NCBI GenBank assembly: GCA_023053575.1
Contig: JAKZAP010000014.1
Location: 3,224,001 to 3,288,000, forward strand
Direction: 5' to 3'
Length of the DNA stretch: 64,000 bases
From: Branchinecta lynchi
Taxonomy: Eukaryota > Arthropoda > Branchiopoda > Anostraca > Branchinectidae
Within the stretch, counting starts at the first letter, position 1. Every line of letters starts with the position of its first letter. Positions 9,234-24,046 of this stretch are shown one piece after another. The notes under the pieces are model-generated. The model was not told the DNA's origin and did not search any database. It saw only the letters and a list, made by a program, of their open reading frames with translations. The position numbers and the translations under genes were made by a program.

Positions 9234-12200
9234 GTAAGCCTATTATTGTGGAATGTCTTTTTTATAATTATTATAGCAGAGGTAAGATCAGATAGGATGT
9301 GCTTATTTGAAACAGTTAATGAAAGGCTAAAGGGCACCTTGTCATCTACTCTTTGGGTAATTGGTGGGAGGGGTATCCAAGCTAAGACAAGATTTCAAAT
9401 TTCCAGAGAAGTCTTTCCTTCAATCAGAATACTTTATCTGGCTTTCAAAGGGACCAAAAAGTATGAAAAACATACTAGATTGAAGCTAATTGAATAGTTT
9501 AAATAGTGGAAAATAAATATTGCTTCAGTATTTCTAGTTAAACATATTTTTCTTTTCAAACAAGATCACTTCATTCTAACCTTATTCCTTACTTCAATTG
9601 ACTACAAAAAGATGAAAAATGTAGAGTTACCCAAGCCAATAGCCAGAAAATCCCTTTTCAAAGCAGCTTCAAAACGACGAAAAGGCACAGAATTTGAATA
9701 TTTTAAGATGCATGACTGTTGAAAAATGTAATATTTTGCCTCTTGACTGTCGGGACAGAACGTACATGTCATTTTAAAATTTTTGTGGCAACAATCGAGG
9801 TAGTGTAAAACAAGGTCAGGTACCCCTCCTGTAGTGGACTTTGGTCACAGCAAGTGCCTCAAGATGGCACTGTTCAACGACATTGAAATGAACATACAGG
9901 ATACCTTGCCATTTGCGCCTCCCATATGTTTGTGCCATCCCTGTAAACTTGCGTACATAAGCACTAATTACAAGAGTTGTGTGTGGACAATAAAAATACA
10001 TGTCCATCCTGACCAAAATAATTGATATCAAAAGTCATCCACTTGCTTCTACTTCTTCTTTGAAGAATTGCCTGGGGTAAATAGTCGTGTTCAAGCCATT
10101 TGGCTTAACCTGGTGATGCAAATAAATCCACAAAAGAAAAGAACGAAGCTGGGGTAAACAAATTTGGGCATGCTCAGCAGGTGTTTGGAAAAAAGGCATT
10201 TGCCATGCTGCAGCTTCATTCAGCATAAATGGAAAAATGTTACGTTGTAGAGAATAATTGAAAGTTTCAATCAAGGCCTAATTTCACACATTTTGTAAGT
10301 GTAGAGGCTTGAAAGAAATGGTGGGAATGGCATGCATATACTTTATTCACAAGGGGTTGCACTAATAGCAAGGTACCCTGTATCTCTATTTATACCTAGA
10401 CGTCACTGTAAATATTGGCTGTTTTTCACTGAGATTGAACAGCTAAAACATGCCCATGAAATGGCAGATCGCCGACATCAGCAGCGGCAATTCACTATCA
10501 GTGCTTGCGTACCATTTTTGGCACATTCTTGTGATTTTGTTGTACTGATGAACATTATTACACATAGTTCTGCCTACATTTTCATTTAGTCCAGAGTTTA
10601 TTTTTGGGATTTATTGCTCTTCAGGGACTGACGGATTTAGTGAAGAAGCAAGCCTAAACTACAGTCCAGTAGCTTTTGTTCAATGCAGGGAACATAATAC
10701 TGAAGATGAATTCAGACTCAAGACTTCTGATTGGAATTTTGCTTGAACTTGTATTGATAGAACTAATGTTGCCCTATGTCCAAGCTAAACCTACCACCAG
10801 CATCCAAATAAGATAATTTAATCACTCAGTGTTGAAATACCAGCGAAGTTCCAGAACATATTTTATACAAGCAAGACAGTAAAACTTCAGTAAAGCAGCC
10901 ACTCTAGTTAGGTGGTTGAGGCATTCCTGGGTTGTTTTTGAGGATTTAGCTTCGCACTGCTTTTTTAAAAGTCACTTTAACATGGAGTAATGTAAAGTAC
11001 TGTAAAAGAAATACCAAACAGGAACTGGTTCCGGTTGTCCAAGCTTCTTAACAGTCTGTCCTTCTTTTGGCAGATGCTTTCACTGGAATATTATCCAATT
11101 GGGACCAACTGCAGGAGAAAATATTTGCTGTAGGCTACCCCTGTTTTTTGGAGGGATTCATGTAAATTTTCAAGGTCCTCAGAAGAGCATGTACAATTTC
11201 AGCATGGGTTTATTTTAAAATGAAGAATAATTACTCTACTGTTTTAAATCCTGGTTCAAGTTCAAGTCCAAGTTCTTTTAATTTTTCAGTACACTATTGC
11301 TAAAAAAAAAAAATAGCACTGGGGAGAGAAATGAACTCGGTTCACTCAGATGCAAGTAACGCAGTAAATACCACATTACAACATACATATATGTGTAACA
11401 ATACATCTCCATTCCCTGTCCCCCAGGAGGTTCAAGGTTTTAAGGTGAACTCTCAAATACAAAGAAAATAAACAATCTTTCATATAAACCAATAAACTAG
11501 TGAACTGAAAGGTGGCAGATATACCCACAAATACCAACTTTTAACTTGTAATGTCTTAGCCTGTGTGCAAGTTTTGCCACTATTTAAATTTTATGAAGCA
11601 AAAATAATTGAAGAAAGACCGAATTTGAGGGGATAAAATGTGGGAAAGGCCGATCAATCGGTGGCGTGCCGCTTCGTTGCGTTACAATGCCGACCCTTTT
11701 ACCGCTCGCCGCCTCCGATTTTTCGAACCGCCGCGGCTTCGGGGTCTACCTCTACTGTTCAAAAATTTGTGCCACCAAGTCTTTTGGTATTTAAAATCCT
11801 GCCATTTTCTGCTGTCTATGCATACTCTCCTCATCAACTTCAGAATGGGCAAAATAGGCTAGCAACCTCACTGTTTTTTCGACTCTCAGACACTTTAATA
11901 AATAACCACACTTTTTATTGTCAAAGCGAAACAAAGATCTGCAAATATTGTAACTGAAACTCAGTGGAAAAACAGCAATTCTTGTATTTCCACCTGTAGA
12001 TTGTCAGATATTTCTTGATATTTGTTGTTTCTGAAGTACTGTTTACTTTCAGATCTATTTGCTATTTTTTCTGTTACTCCATATATTCAGTTATGGAATT
12101 ATCAGCCACTTCAAGAGAAAGGAGAAGGATGAGGACTTGGCCACAGATGCAGAAGAAGCCATTATTCACCGTGTCAGGTATCTGATGAGACATTTCTTTT

Positions 12201-15200
12201 TTCTTATCTGGGCATATCGGTCATTCCTAATATTAACAGCGATTTATCAAAGAATCCTTCATATATGTAGAATGCTATTTAGAAAGACCGCCCACTTTCC
12301 CTTGCTGGAACTGCTTCAAGAGCCATTTCATATAATTTAAAGTAAAAAGCTGAGAAAGAAGACGTCTCTCAGTAAAGTATCTAAGCCTCGTTTTTGTTGC
12401 ACGCTGCAGGTCCGCTTCTCTGCCACTTCCGGACTGATTCTTTCTACATCCGTTTTTGCACTGCAGTGCTTCCGAGGAAGACGGCAGCGCTTCTCGAGAA
12501 TCGCGGACTTGCTCACCGACCAAGTCCGTGCTTCCCTGCAAGATGCTGCAGCGCTTCCGCTTCAACCAAGAAGAAAGTGAGTCCAAAAACGCATATTGTG
12601 CAAAAACAAATAAGTGCTGCAGCAGCGATGCGGCAGCGCTATTGCAACAAAAACAAGGCTCTAGTAGCCGCTGCAGAGTCAACTTGACTCTTCCTACAAG
12701 GCATGGCATCCTTTCACTTGTCACCATTTGTCTCCACCTGGAGGAGGAGCAACCTTAGATACATCGGCCAGTCCTGGGCCTCGCACGGCTTCGACCCCTA
12801 CCGGCTCCTCCTCCGGTTGGAGACAGATGGTGACAAGTAACAGGTGGGCCCGCCCTGGAGGAGGAGTCCGGTTGACTCTGCAGCGGCCGTGCGGTTTTAT
12901 ATTTACTCAAACGGTGATTAGGCAGCGGAGAAAAACTTAACACAGTCGTGACTGCATGCACACACAGTTGCTGAGCTGCACGTAAAGTTGGAATGTTAAA
13001 CATGGGACTTTTATTGCAACAAAAAAACATCTTTAGGTATTGTAGGCTATAACTAATCCTGTGACATGTGGATGTGAACTGCTTGGATGCATTTGCCTCT
13101 AGCGGGACCCCTGTTTCTATAGCCCACTTCTGCTTAGCAAGTAGTTTTTGCCAACAATATTCAGAAGCCCTTCTGTAGCTCAGATGGTAGAGCAGTGGCG
13201 ATGTAAGCTGAAGGTTGTGGGTTCCGAGGGAGCACTTTTGTCTTTTAGTTCACTACTTATAAATACTGACCTTTCCCTATAAGCTAGAGCGAGTAGCCTA
13301 GTAGACCATGTTCTGACTTGTCTGCTGGTATTAATGCACAACAGCAATACTATAGAATAATCTCAGATCACTATTGCATATCACTTTGGGTGTGTTCCAG
13401 TATTCTACAGGATCAACAAAGACGAAACTCCGTTTCATTTGGAGGCTATTGAACTGTGAAGTAATTTAGTATGGTTCTTCATGTTTCATTCTGTTCTAGT
13501 GTTTGGCTCTGTTCGTTTTCACTGGCTGTGTCCATAGCAGCAGCACTCCTGCTGCCCCTGTCCATAGGGAGTAATGAGGTGCTTCTCCTTTACCCTAATA
13601 GCTACTACGTAAAGTGGCTAAACACGGAGTTGATTCATGGTATGTATTCCTTTATTTATTTGATAATAATAATAATAATCATTTATTTGCAACGCACCGC
13701 ACAAAAACAGTATGAAGATAGTGGAGTAAAGAAGAGAAAGAAACAAATAAACAACTAAAGAAACACTAGTACAACAAAATAACATAAAAATCAACAGAAC
13801 AAACGGATGAGCCCGTGAAATTGAGTAAGCCGTTTATATGCCATAATATGCTTCTCGTTCTCCCTCAGGTTTTGGACCTCGTCGTATAGAGTATACTTAC
13901 ACGGTCCTGTTCCTTCTTGTTTTTGGGATCCCAAAACGTAAGTGGAGGGATACTTCTGACATTGCAAAAGTTGTCCGTCTGTCCGTCCATCTGTCAGCAC
14001 CAAAACTCTCAAAGGGAATGAGATACTTTGATGAAACTTGTTGTGAAGATTCTTTGGGTCAAGTGTAAAGTCAAGTTCATAGATGGGCTCTGTAGCCCTA
14101 AATTTAGGGGTGGGGGAGGGGTTCAAATTAAGGGACAAGCAAAATATTTTCAAACAGCTAATGTGATAGTCGATTATGGGGTAAGAAAACATGTTGAATA
14201 CGAATATGTAAAACATTTTCTTGTCTGACAAGTAGTTCGCCCGGAAACCGGCAAAAACCGGAAAGTTGGTTAAAAGTAAAAGTTTCATTTGAAGTTGATT
14301 AAAATTAATGTACGATTTAGGGGTAAGAAGACATGCTGAACACGATGGGGAAAACCATTTCCTCGCCGGACGAGTCGTTTGCCCGGAATCCGGCAAAAAC
14401 CGAAAAGTTGGTTAAAAGCAAAAGTTTTATTTGAAGTTTATTAGATGTTTGATTTAGGGGTAAGAAAACATGCTGAACACGATGATGAAAACCATTTTCT
14501 CGCCGGACAAGTCGTTCGTCTGGAATCCGGGAAAAAACGGAAAGTTGGTTAAAATTTAAAGTTTTATATGAAGTTCATTAGATGACAGATTTAGGAATAA
14601 GAAGGCATGCTGAAGACTTATATGAAAAGCATTTTCTACCCGCACAAATAGTTCGCCCGAAACCTGACCAAAACCGGAAAATTTGTTAAAAGCAGAAGTT
14701 TTATTTGAAGTTGATTAGATGACAGATTTAGGGCTAAGGAGACGCTGAATTCAGAATGACAATCAGTTTTCACCAGGACATATAATTCGTCCGGTATCCG
14801 GTAGAAACCGGAAATTTGTTTGCAAGTTAAAGTTTTATTTGAAGTTGATAAATGTCTGAAATCTTTTCTGAGTTTTCTTTTTTTGCTGGACAAGTAGTTC
14901 GCTCGGAGTTTGGCCGAAATCGGAAATTTGGCAGAAGTAAAGCAGGAAGTTTTGGTCAGTATCGTCAAAATAGATATGGCTGATAGAGGTATGTCTGAAC
15001 TTGGTTTTCTCAGATGATTAGCCTGGCGAATACTGGATCTGGCGAAGATGGATCTGGCGAAGACAAGACCAGTTGTCTGGATCAAATACTAGATTTTTGG
15101 GATCCCATCGAATCCTTAGGTCTTGTTTTCTTACCAGTTTCTCCGTGCTGACTCTATAGCTTTCTCTTCGGGTGGCTCCGAGTTTGGAGAACAAGAAACC

Positions 15201-18200
15201 TGCATTATGATTCCATATCTGGATGAGCTTTCTTACTAGGCCATGTCAAATATTGTGGACTAATAAAATGCACTCATTCATTCATATTTATTCACATACA
15301 AGCATCAAAGAAAAACGCTGACCAAGGGTGAGTTAAAATATAAAATTAAATATGTTTGCCGTGGCCGTTTGCTTTTAATGTAATTTAATTCTTAATCCTA
15401 GTCTGTAATTGTAAAGCAAATAAAAAACGGCTCCATCCTCACCAATCTAAAGTAATATATCGTGATGGACGTGACGTGTTTCGATGCGTCTTCGACGGAT
15501 TTTCTCGACAGAGCACGGTGATAGATTTTGCAGATACCATGGTATCAGATTCTGCGGTAACTAGATGTGCATTTTGTAGTTTTGCAGTTGCCATGGTATC
15601 TGATGGTGTCTTTGCTAAGACGAGAGTTGCCAAATTTGCGCTTTTAGAAGTCCTACAAAAATAAGTACTTGTATCCACTCACGTCACAAGTGCCAAACTT
15701 CTTTCCCACCTGAATAACCCTAGTCTCTTGTTGTGGTCCTGATGAAAGACAGATGAAATTTTCAGATACCGCGGTAACTGCAAAAACGACTTTAGACCCT
15801 GGTATCCAAAGATCGCCATCCATGTCAATGTATATATGTTTTAGTTGTAGGTTAATGACAAGTGCCAATTAATTTGCTCGCGCATGAAATGTTGTGCAGC
15901 ATTTATTTGAAATTAAATTAAACTAAATAATGACTAACGTTTCTCTCTTTAGGTCTCTGGAATTTGATATTCTTATTTTCAAATGGCTCTCTGTTCCTTC
16001 TACTTCCGTTTGCCTACTTTTTCACTGAATCCGAAGGATTCCTGCCTCACCATAGAGTAAGTGCCCGTTTTTGGCCGTTTTTGGGGTTGTTTTATCCCAG
16101 AACGCTCGCTGTTCTCTGGGGACTCCTTGGGGATTCGGGGGGAACCATAGGGATAGAGATGGGGACTCCCCGGACAGAATACGGGAAATGCGGGTTTTTT
16201 TTTGAAACAACAATTTATTCAGATGACGAAATTAGTACTTTATTAATAACAAGATCAAAGGTTTCGATGGGATCCCAAAAATCTAATATTTGATTCAGAC
16301 AATCGGGTCTTATCTTCGCCAGATCCAGTATTGGACGGGCTAATCATCAGAGAAAACCAAGTTCAGATATACCTCTATAAGCCATATCTATTTTGACGAT
16401 ACTGACCGACACTACGAACTTGACCTTACCCTTGACCCAATGAATCCTCACACCAAGTTTTGTCAACATATCTCATTGCATTCGAGAGTTATCGTGCTTA
16501 CAGACGGACAGACGGACATTTTTGCGATTTCATAGGTATCCCTCCACTTACGTTTTGGGATCCCAATAATAATAATATAACTGCAAAATTAAGGCTTTCC
16601 CCTCTATACATTTCTCGGGACACTTTACACACTAAATTGAATTTCAGCCAGGTAATAGTCGACACCGGCTGTGAATAGATTGATATTTTGGCATTTACAA
16701 CACTTATTGGGAGATTATTCCTATATTCTACTATATTATACTATTTCCAATGTCTTTTTGGAATTTCTTACCACTCAGTTTCAAGTTGTGTCCTCTGAGA
16801 CCGTTGTGATTGAAAGTGAGGAAATCATCAGCCTTATGCTATTATAATAACTATGTCAAATTTCAAAAGTTTCGATCATTAATCTCCTCCGCATAGATTT
16901 TGTTCGAAAAAAATGTATTCGTGTGACGCAGTTACTTTGTCAAGGTTACAGACTATCCTCATAAGAATCAGAATATGCCTTTTTGTAGATAACATGGTAT
17001 CTAATACCACGGTAGCTTGCTCTGCAAAAATGGCAGTTGCCGAATTTGCGTTTTTAGAAGCCCCCCCCCCCCAAAGAAATACTAACATCAACTCACATAA
17101 CAAGTGCCAAACTTCTTTTCCACCAATTTGACAAAAGCTAGGCTCTTGTGTTGGTGATGAAAAATCACAAAAGTGAGATGACTTTTCAGAAACCATGGTC
17201 AGGTACCACGGTCGGCACCGTGGACGGATCGGGACCATGGTATCTACGAAACCTCTTTTGACCTCTTTGGGACAGATTCTTCTTCTCTATTGTCACCATC
17301 GTTCAGTTGTTCAACAAGTTTTATTTTAGGGAATTCGTGCTCGAGTGTACGAAGCTGCAGTTGTTCTGATACTGATTTCATTCATTGTGATGGGTCTGAC
17401 AGTTACATTACTTGCTCTGCTTGACCGGAACAAAGCAACGATGGATCTGCTAATCAGTAAGTTAGTTTTGTAGTTATTACTTTACTTGTCGTTTGTTCGA
17501 CAATAGACTCTAGTCAGGACTATCGTTGATTGTTTATTGTGCCGATGACTTGGACCTAAAATTAAATAATATAAAGAAGAGGAATTGTAAAAGTGCTCTT
17601 TGGTGTAAGGGGTACTATAGTTGCGTTTTTGCAGATACCGTGGTATCTGTTACCCCGGTAACTGGATCTGCAATTAGTCCTTTTAGTAGTTACCGTGGTA
17701 TCTGATATACGGTTGCTCTGCAAAAACGACAATTGCCGAAATTGCGCTTTTCGAAGTCATCACAAAAGAAAAACTGATATCTAGTCACATCCACTAAGTG
17801 CCTAACTTCTTTCCCAACAATTTGGCAAAAATTGATGAAAGTGAGATGACCTTTTAAGATACCAAAATCAGTCTGGTATCTGAATATCAGATACCACGAC
17901 AACTGGCCAGATACCAGGGTAACTGCAAAAACGCCTTTTGATCGTGGTATCAGATACCACGATAACTGCAAATACGAGTTTAGACCGTGGTATCAGATAC
18001 CATGGTATCTGCAAAAACGCAACTTATGTTTCACAGCGCTGAATCGAGCGTGACATATTAGCCCGCAAAGAGTGCGGCTGCACTCGTTTGACACAAATAA
18101 TGGGTTGACTGACCACGCTAGGACGCTGATTTGAACGTCGTGGCGTCATTTGTGTCAAATGACAGCTTCAGTCAGTGCAGCAATAGTCTGTTCTTTTTTA

Positions 18201-21200
18201 ATCCCTTAAGACCCACCCTAGCTTCTGTTTTTCAAAAAGCCAACTGGATCTACAGCTCCCCGATTGACCCCTTCATCGCTCCTGAAAGGGCTTCTTTTTT
18301 ATTTATTGATACATTTGGCTTTTAGCCTGTCGCAGTAAATGGTGACGGTAAACATAGTTAAAGTATTCCCCTTCTGAGGGGCAGAGGCATTACTAGCCAA
18401 AATGTTTTTTTTTTGGGGGGGGGGGGCAAGTTACCGACTGGCTGGTAAATTTTACCGACTGTTTTCAAGAAAAAGAACAGTTTTGAAAAAAAGTCGACTG
18501 ATTTAAAAAAAAAAAAACGACTGTTTTGACTAAAAATTCAACTGATTTGCCCCCCCCCCCCCCCCCAGTCGTGACGCCGCTGCTGAGGGGACCTCGAAAT
18601 AAAACTCGAGGGCTCCTCTGTCAGACTCCAGGGGAATTGCGACTCTACGCTTTTGTGTATTTTCTAACTTTATATATTATTTGTTTTGTTTTTTAGATAT
18701 ATGGGATTACTACCTGCCGTTTTTGTATTCATGCGTGTCCTTCTTTGGTGTCTTGATGCTACTTTGTGAGTATTATCTTTTTTTTCAATGTCGATTTTTT
18801 TTTTGTTATTTAGATACTTTCGCAATTTCAAATTTGTCGCCACCGCCTGAAAAAGAAAAAGAAGGGCCGACAATTTCAGCTTCAATCCGTTGACTACCAT
18901 CAAATGTGACTTGCGGTCAGCTTTGGATGTAGGAATACTTACGGCTAAGAAGAATTTATGAGCGTGTTCCATCCTACTTACCATAGTTACTACGCATGAC
19001 TTCACGGATTCTGGCTTTTCGCCGTCAAGGCTGGAACGATTTTTCTATTTTCCAGCAGGATCTCACGCCAGGGGCGAATCCGACCAATCACGTTACAGAG
19101 ATGCGTAGTTACTACGCTTACTACGGTCCCGAGCATGGTAAGCAAATAGTAACTATTAGTTACTATTCCGACAAGGTTGGAACGGTCAGCGTAGTAACTT
19201 TTCGTGAGGATGGAACGGAAATAGTAATTATTGTTAGAAGGGTGGAACACGCTCTATGTTAGATTGCGCGAAAGGCGATGTTTGCTAGTTCGCGATTTTG
19301 AATACGATGTCGACAAAGTTTACATAAGCATACCTCTACTTTACATTCGTGTTACCTCGGCATGTTCCTTACTTTAAATTAATACAGCGTTCATTTTCAG
19401 TGTGTACCCCATTGGGTATTGCCCATCTCTTCACGGTCGTTGGTGATTTGCTTGTAAAACCGTATTTTCTTCGAGACTTGGATGACGACTTGAGTGTCGC
19501 TCAGTTCGAACTAGCCGACCTTGAGCGAAAGCTGTTGGCCTTTTCTGGCCCGAGAAACCAGAACGGCCGCGATTTGACACCGCTGACGGACAAATTGGTG
19601 GCCGGCCTTCGCAACGGAGCAGGGCCGACTCAGTTCAAAGATGAGCTCCTAAAAAGAATAAAAGTTGTTCGGGAGAAAGTTAAAATGATAGGTAAGAGGA
19701 TTATGATTCTCTCATATTTTGATGGACTGTGAGATGGTAGGGGTCGTTTAAGTTCGCCGAAACCACGTCTTTCCTTTGCACCTTTTTTGTGAAAAAAATT
19801 CATTCTCGGTCCTTGCCGAATGAGCAGCGCCAGGAAAAAGAGCAAAGAGAGCATTAGATGAATTACCAGCTTAAAGGACCCCTCGCAGTATTTCAACTTA
19901 TAGTATTTTAAAATATCTGTATACTTTAAGACTAGGCTGTGCTTTCAGCAAATAACCCACGGTTTTGGCTGTTTTAGCCCTTTTCCGAGACCCGTTGACT
20001 TACAGTGAAAACATGGACAAAATTTACATAACCGGTATTTCTGATGGAAAAAGTTCTCGCAGACAACCTTCGACAGCGTGATACACATCGAAGGTAGCAA
20101 GACACGGCAAGTGAGAAAATCATGGTGGTTTCGTTAGAGGGGTTAGAGTGTACCGTACGAAATTGGGGTCTCCGAGTTTAGAAATATAGAACCACGTACT
20201 ACAAGTACGTAAAATCTCTACTTAGCCTCCCTCTCCGAAGTTCAAACACGGAGTTATCAGCAAAATATCAAACAATAAACCCCACAGAAAAAATACATAA
20301 AATTGAAACAAGTGCTCAAGCGAGAGCTTTAAATGCTTGCGCACACCATATACTGACTCGATTCGTGGTATAGATTTTAGTATTATGGCTAGTGCGTGTA
20401 TATGTTGTCCTTAGTTTTTTTTCTTTTTCTTTATTTACTCCGCTTTTCCCTTTTGTAAGCGGGCAAAAATAAATATACATATGTATATATAGGCTATGGA
20501 GTGATTATGGAAGTAGGTTGCGTTAGTATTGTAGGGAGACAGGTCCTTTAAATCTAGAGTTTTAGAGGGAGCGACCGATGACGAGAAAACGTGTTTTTTT
20601 ATCTCCCCCCTGATTTCGGGCGCGAAACATTCTTTTCCTACGTTTTATTCGTAGCCTAATTGTAAATGTGTGTAAATTGAATTTTTCTTCAGCCCAACCT
20701 GACTGCGAATCATATTTGGCAGTTCAAAACGGATACGTCAGCTGAATTTTCTTAGAGTTATGTCTTGGGAAGGTCGTCTTGGCAAGGGTCAAACAACAAA
20801 CAACAAGGGAAAAACAACAAAAGATTCGAGCTTAGCCTTAAAAATCTATGGTGATGAATTTCTTTGTGAGAGTTATTTGGAGTTACAGTTGGTGCTGTGA
20901 GTTAAAGTTGTGAGAAGCGCTATGTCGGTAGGACAGAGAGTTAGGTTTCAGTTCTGCTTGAAAGCACTGTTGCCAGATGGTGTGCATATGCGCCATTTGT
21001 GCGCTTTTTAGAGGCGGCTGCGCTTTGAATTTTGCAAGTGTGCGCGTTGCGCCAAATTTGCGTATTTCCCTAAATTTCGGCGCAAATTGGGCGCATTTTG
21101 CTATCCACATACCTTAGAAGAAAAAAAAAGAAATAGGATTTGTAAGGACTACGCTGTATATCCAGACTCCAGCTCTTGACGGTTGCGGGGGAATCAACAT

Positions 21201-24000
21201 TTTGTCATTATCCTTACTATTTTTTCTCACAAAAGCTGATTTTCTGATTAACCATAGCTTACACCAAATCAAAATTTTAAAAATGCTCTTCAATGAGCTC
21301 AGAAGAAATAGACATAGACGCACTAGTCGACAAGAGCACCGAGATCTTCATACAGACAGCCGAGTCAGTCCTTGGAAGAACCAATGGCTCCGAAAAGCCA
21401 TGGATCACCGATGAGATCATTCAGCTCTGTAAAGACAAGCGTGCTGTCGCTAATAGGCAAGACCCAGAAAGCAGAGACACTTATAAGCATCTTAAGCGGC
21501 TAACGGAAAAGAAGATCAAACGCGCTCTAAACGCGTACATTCAGAACAAATGCGACCCTGCGAGCTTGACTTCCGAAAAGGCAATACCCATGCTGTGTAC
21601 AAAAGAATACGAGAGCTGTCGAGGCGCAAAACTACACTTACCAATGTACTTCTTGATAAAGACGGGACTCCCATCAACGACGCAGCAGGAATAAGAGAAA
21701 GGTGGAAACAACATTTCCAAGAAAAGTTGAACCCCCCAATCAATCCTGACCCTGCTGTTCTTAGGAACTTAACCATCTCCCCATCGGAAGCAAGCCCACC
21801 ACCACTCAGAAGCGAAGTCGAAGCTGCCTTGAAGTCACTCAAATCAAATAAGTCGCCTGGACCAGATGGATTGCAAGCAGAACTCCTGAAAATCGACTCA
21901 GAAGTCGTAACAGACCTCTACCACAGAATCGCCACAGCTGCCTGGCACAAGGAATATTTCCCGAAAACATGGTGTTCCGCTACCATAGTTCCACTACATA
22001 AAAAAGGGTCCAAAGCCGAATGTGACAATTACCGTCCAATCAGCCTGACAAGCCAACCTGCCAAAGTGTTGACTAAGATACTACTGGACAGAATAAAAGC
22101 ATTAACCAGCCACATCATCCCTGAGTATCAGGCAGGTTTCCGAGCTAACCGCTCAACGATAGACCAGATCTTTGTCATCCGTCAAGTAATGGAAAAATAC
22201 CTTGAATATGGTTTGGACCTATATCAACTCTTCATCGACTTCAAGCAAGCTTTCGACTTAATTTGGAGAGAAGGCCTCTGGCATATATTACTGCACTACG
22301 GCGTCCCGTCAAACATCGTCTCACTCATTCGTAACATGTACGATCAATTCAGAAGCCAAGTACAAACAGTTGAGGGAACGACCGAAGGATTCCAAACTTC
22401 TGCTGGTGTTTTGCAAGGATGCATCCTCTCACCCCACATGTTTAATCTCTTCCTCCACTGTGTCATGTCGCATGTTGAAGCAACTAATGGGGCAATGATA
22501 GGAGGGATTGTAATCGACAAGCTGGCATACGCAGACGACATCGACAAGCTCGCCGGATCCGTTGATGAACTGCAAACCGAAGCAGATAACCTGGAACTAG
22601 TTACCCGAACCTTCGGAATGAAAATCAACGAGGAGAAAACGAAAGCCATGCGTGTGTCAAGATTCACGAATCCACCCCCACCAAAAATTAAGCTTAATGG
22701 AGCGGAAATAGAATGGGTAGACAGCTTCACATATCTGGGGAGCCAGATCACGAGCGATAACAATCAGTCAGTGGACATCAAAAGACGACTCGCTCTTGGT
22801 AGCGCCGGCTTCAAAGCTCTAATGCCAATATGGAAGCAAAAACGAATCTCCCTGAAGCTAAAACTTAAACTATTCTGCTCCATCATCATTCCTATAGCAA
22901 TGTACGGCTGTGAAACGTGGACAGTCAGAGTAGATGATTCCAGACGACTCGCCGCATTTGAGACAAAGCTGCTGCGTCGAATCGCCGGCATAACACACGT
23001 AGATCGAGTCTCAAATGCTGACCTTCTCGAAAGACTCCAGTACAAGACCACCATCCTGGAAAGAGTCCGCCTCCAACAGCTCAGATGGCTCGGCCACGTC
23101 CAGCGCATGGCCAACGACCAACTGCCGAAGATTGCTTTCGAAGGTCACATCCACGGTTCTCGCCCTCGAGGTCGCCCTCCGAAGCGCTGGAAGGAAAATT
23201 TCTCCGAGTACAACCTCCCTAGTCTTCTCAGATTGTCACACAGCAGAGAGCAGTATAGGCGGCGTATACATTCGCTCGCGAGGAGAGAGGCCCCGAGACG
23301 GCCACTAAGGCCGGATGGGACTTAAGTCAAGTAAGTCAAGTCAAGTCTTTTCGTTATAATATTTTCATAAAATCTACTTTTTAATTAAAATTTACTATTT
23401 TCAAGAAGAATTGCAGCGCTTTCCGCCAACTCATTTTTTTTTTACCGACTGGTCGACAACATGGGGGGGGGCATCCGTTTTCGTCAAAAAAAAGTTAGCG
23501 AAAATGCGCCAACGGCGCATTTTTGCTCTCTTGCTGCGCGATCTTGTGTCAAGCATCTGGCAACACTGCTTGACAGTCTTTGTCATTTCGCAGAAACTCA
23601 GAAAAGATCCGGACCTATCAGAAGAAATCTGCTGTATCCTTTGTCCTTGCTCGTCCTTCTTTGTCTAACGGGAGTGACTGTGCTAATGGTCGCCCTAAAT
23701 ACACTTCAGCTACTCGTCGGGATAAAAGCGTTACCGCTTTCTACACAGGTATTTATGATTTATTTATTTACAGTTAGTTAGCGTAACGTTTTTATTTCAT
23801 TCATGTAAATGACCAGCGTGTAATTCATGTAAATGAATCGTCTGCTGAAGAAAGCTACGAAGTTGGTTTGTCAATAAACGATTTCCATATCGATTTCTAC
23901 CCAGGTATTTATTATTTATAGATTTATTTTTGCATCCGCTATGAGGAACATAGCAGTAGAATACAAAAATGAACAAAAAGTCTTACAAACGCTAATATTG

Positions 24001-24046
<46 letters not shown>

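Larger units (their letters stand above)
20962..23571. mobile_element. TIR element split by a LINE
   Basis: AAGCACTGTTGCCAGATG (20962-20979) and CATCTGGCAACACTGCTT (23554-23571) are inverted with one mismatch. Inside them are TGCGCC/GGCGCA-rich arms (20990-21105 and 23500-23545). The RTE-like LINE at 21290-23347 lies between the arms, so it inserted into this smaller element. The right end is only 22 bp before LMBR1 exon 8. Confidence 0.6.

Noticed and set aside
9816..10589. Short open frames in intron 1 on both strands
   Set aside because: They lack family patterns and lie between two well-supported exons.
12275..12758. Several open frames of 97-150 codons on both strands
   Set aside because: The region is a GC-rich palindrome area in which stop codons are rare on both strands. 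No protein family pattern was seen.
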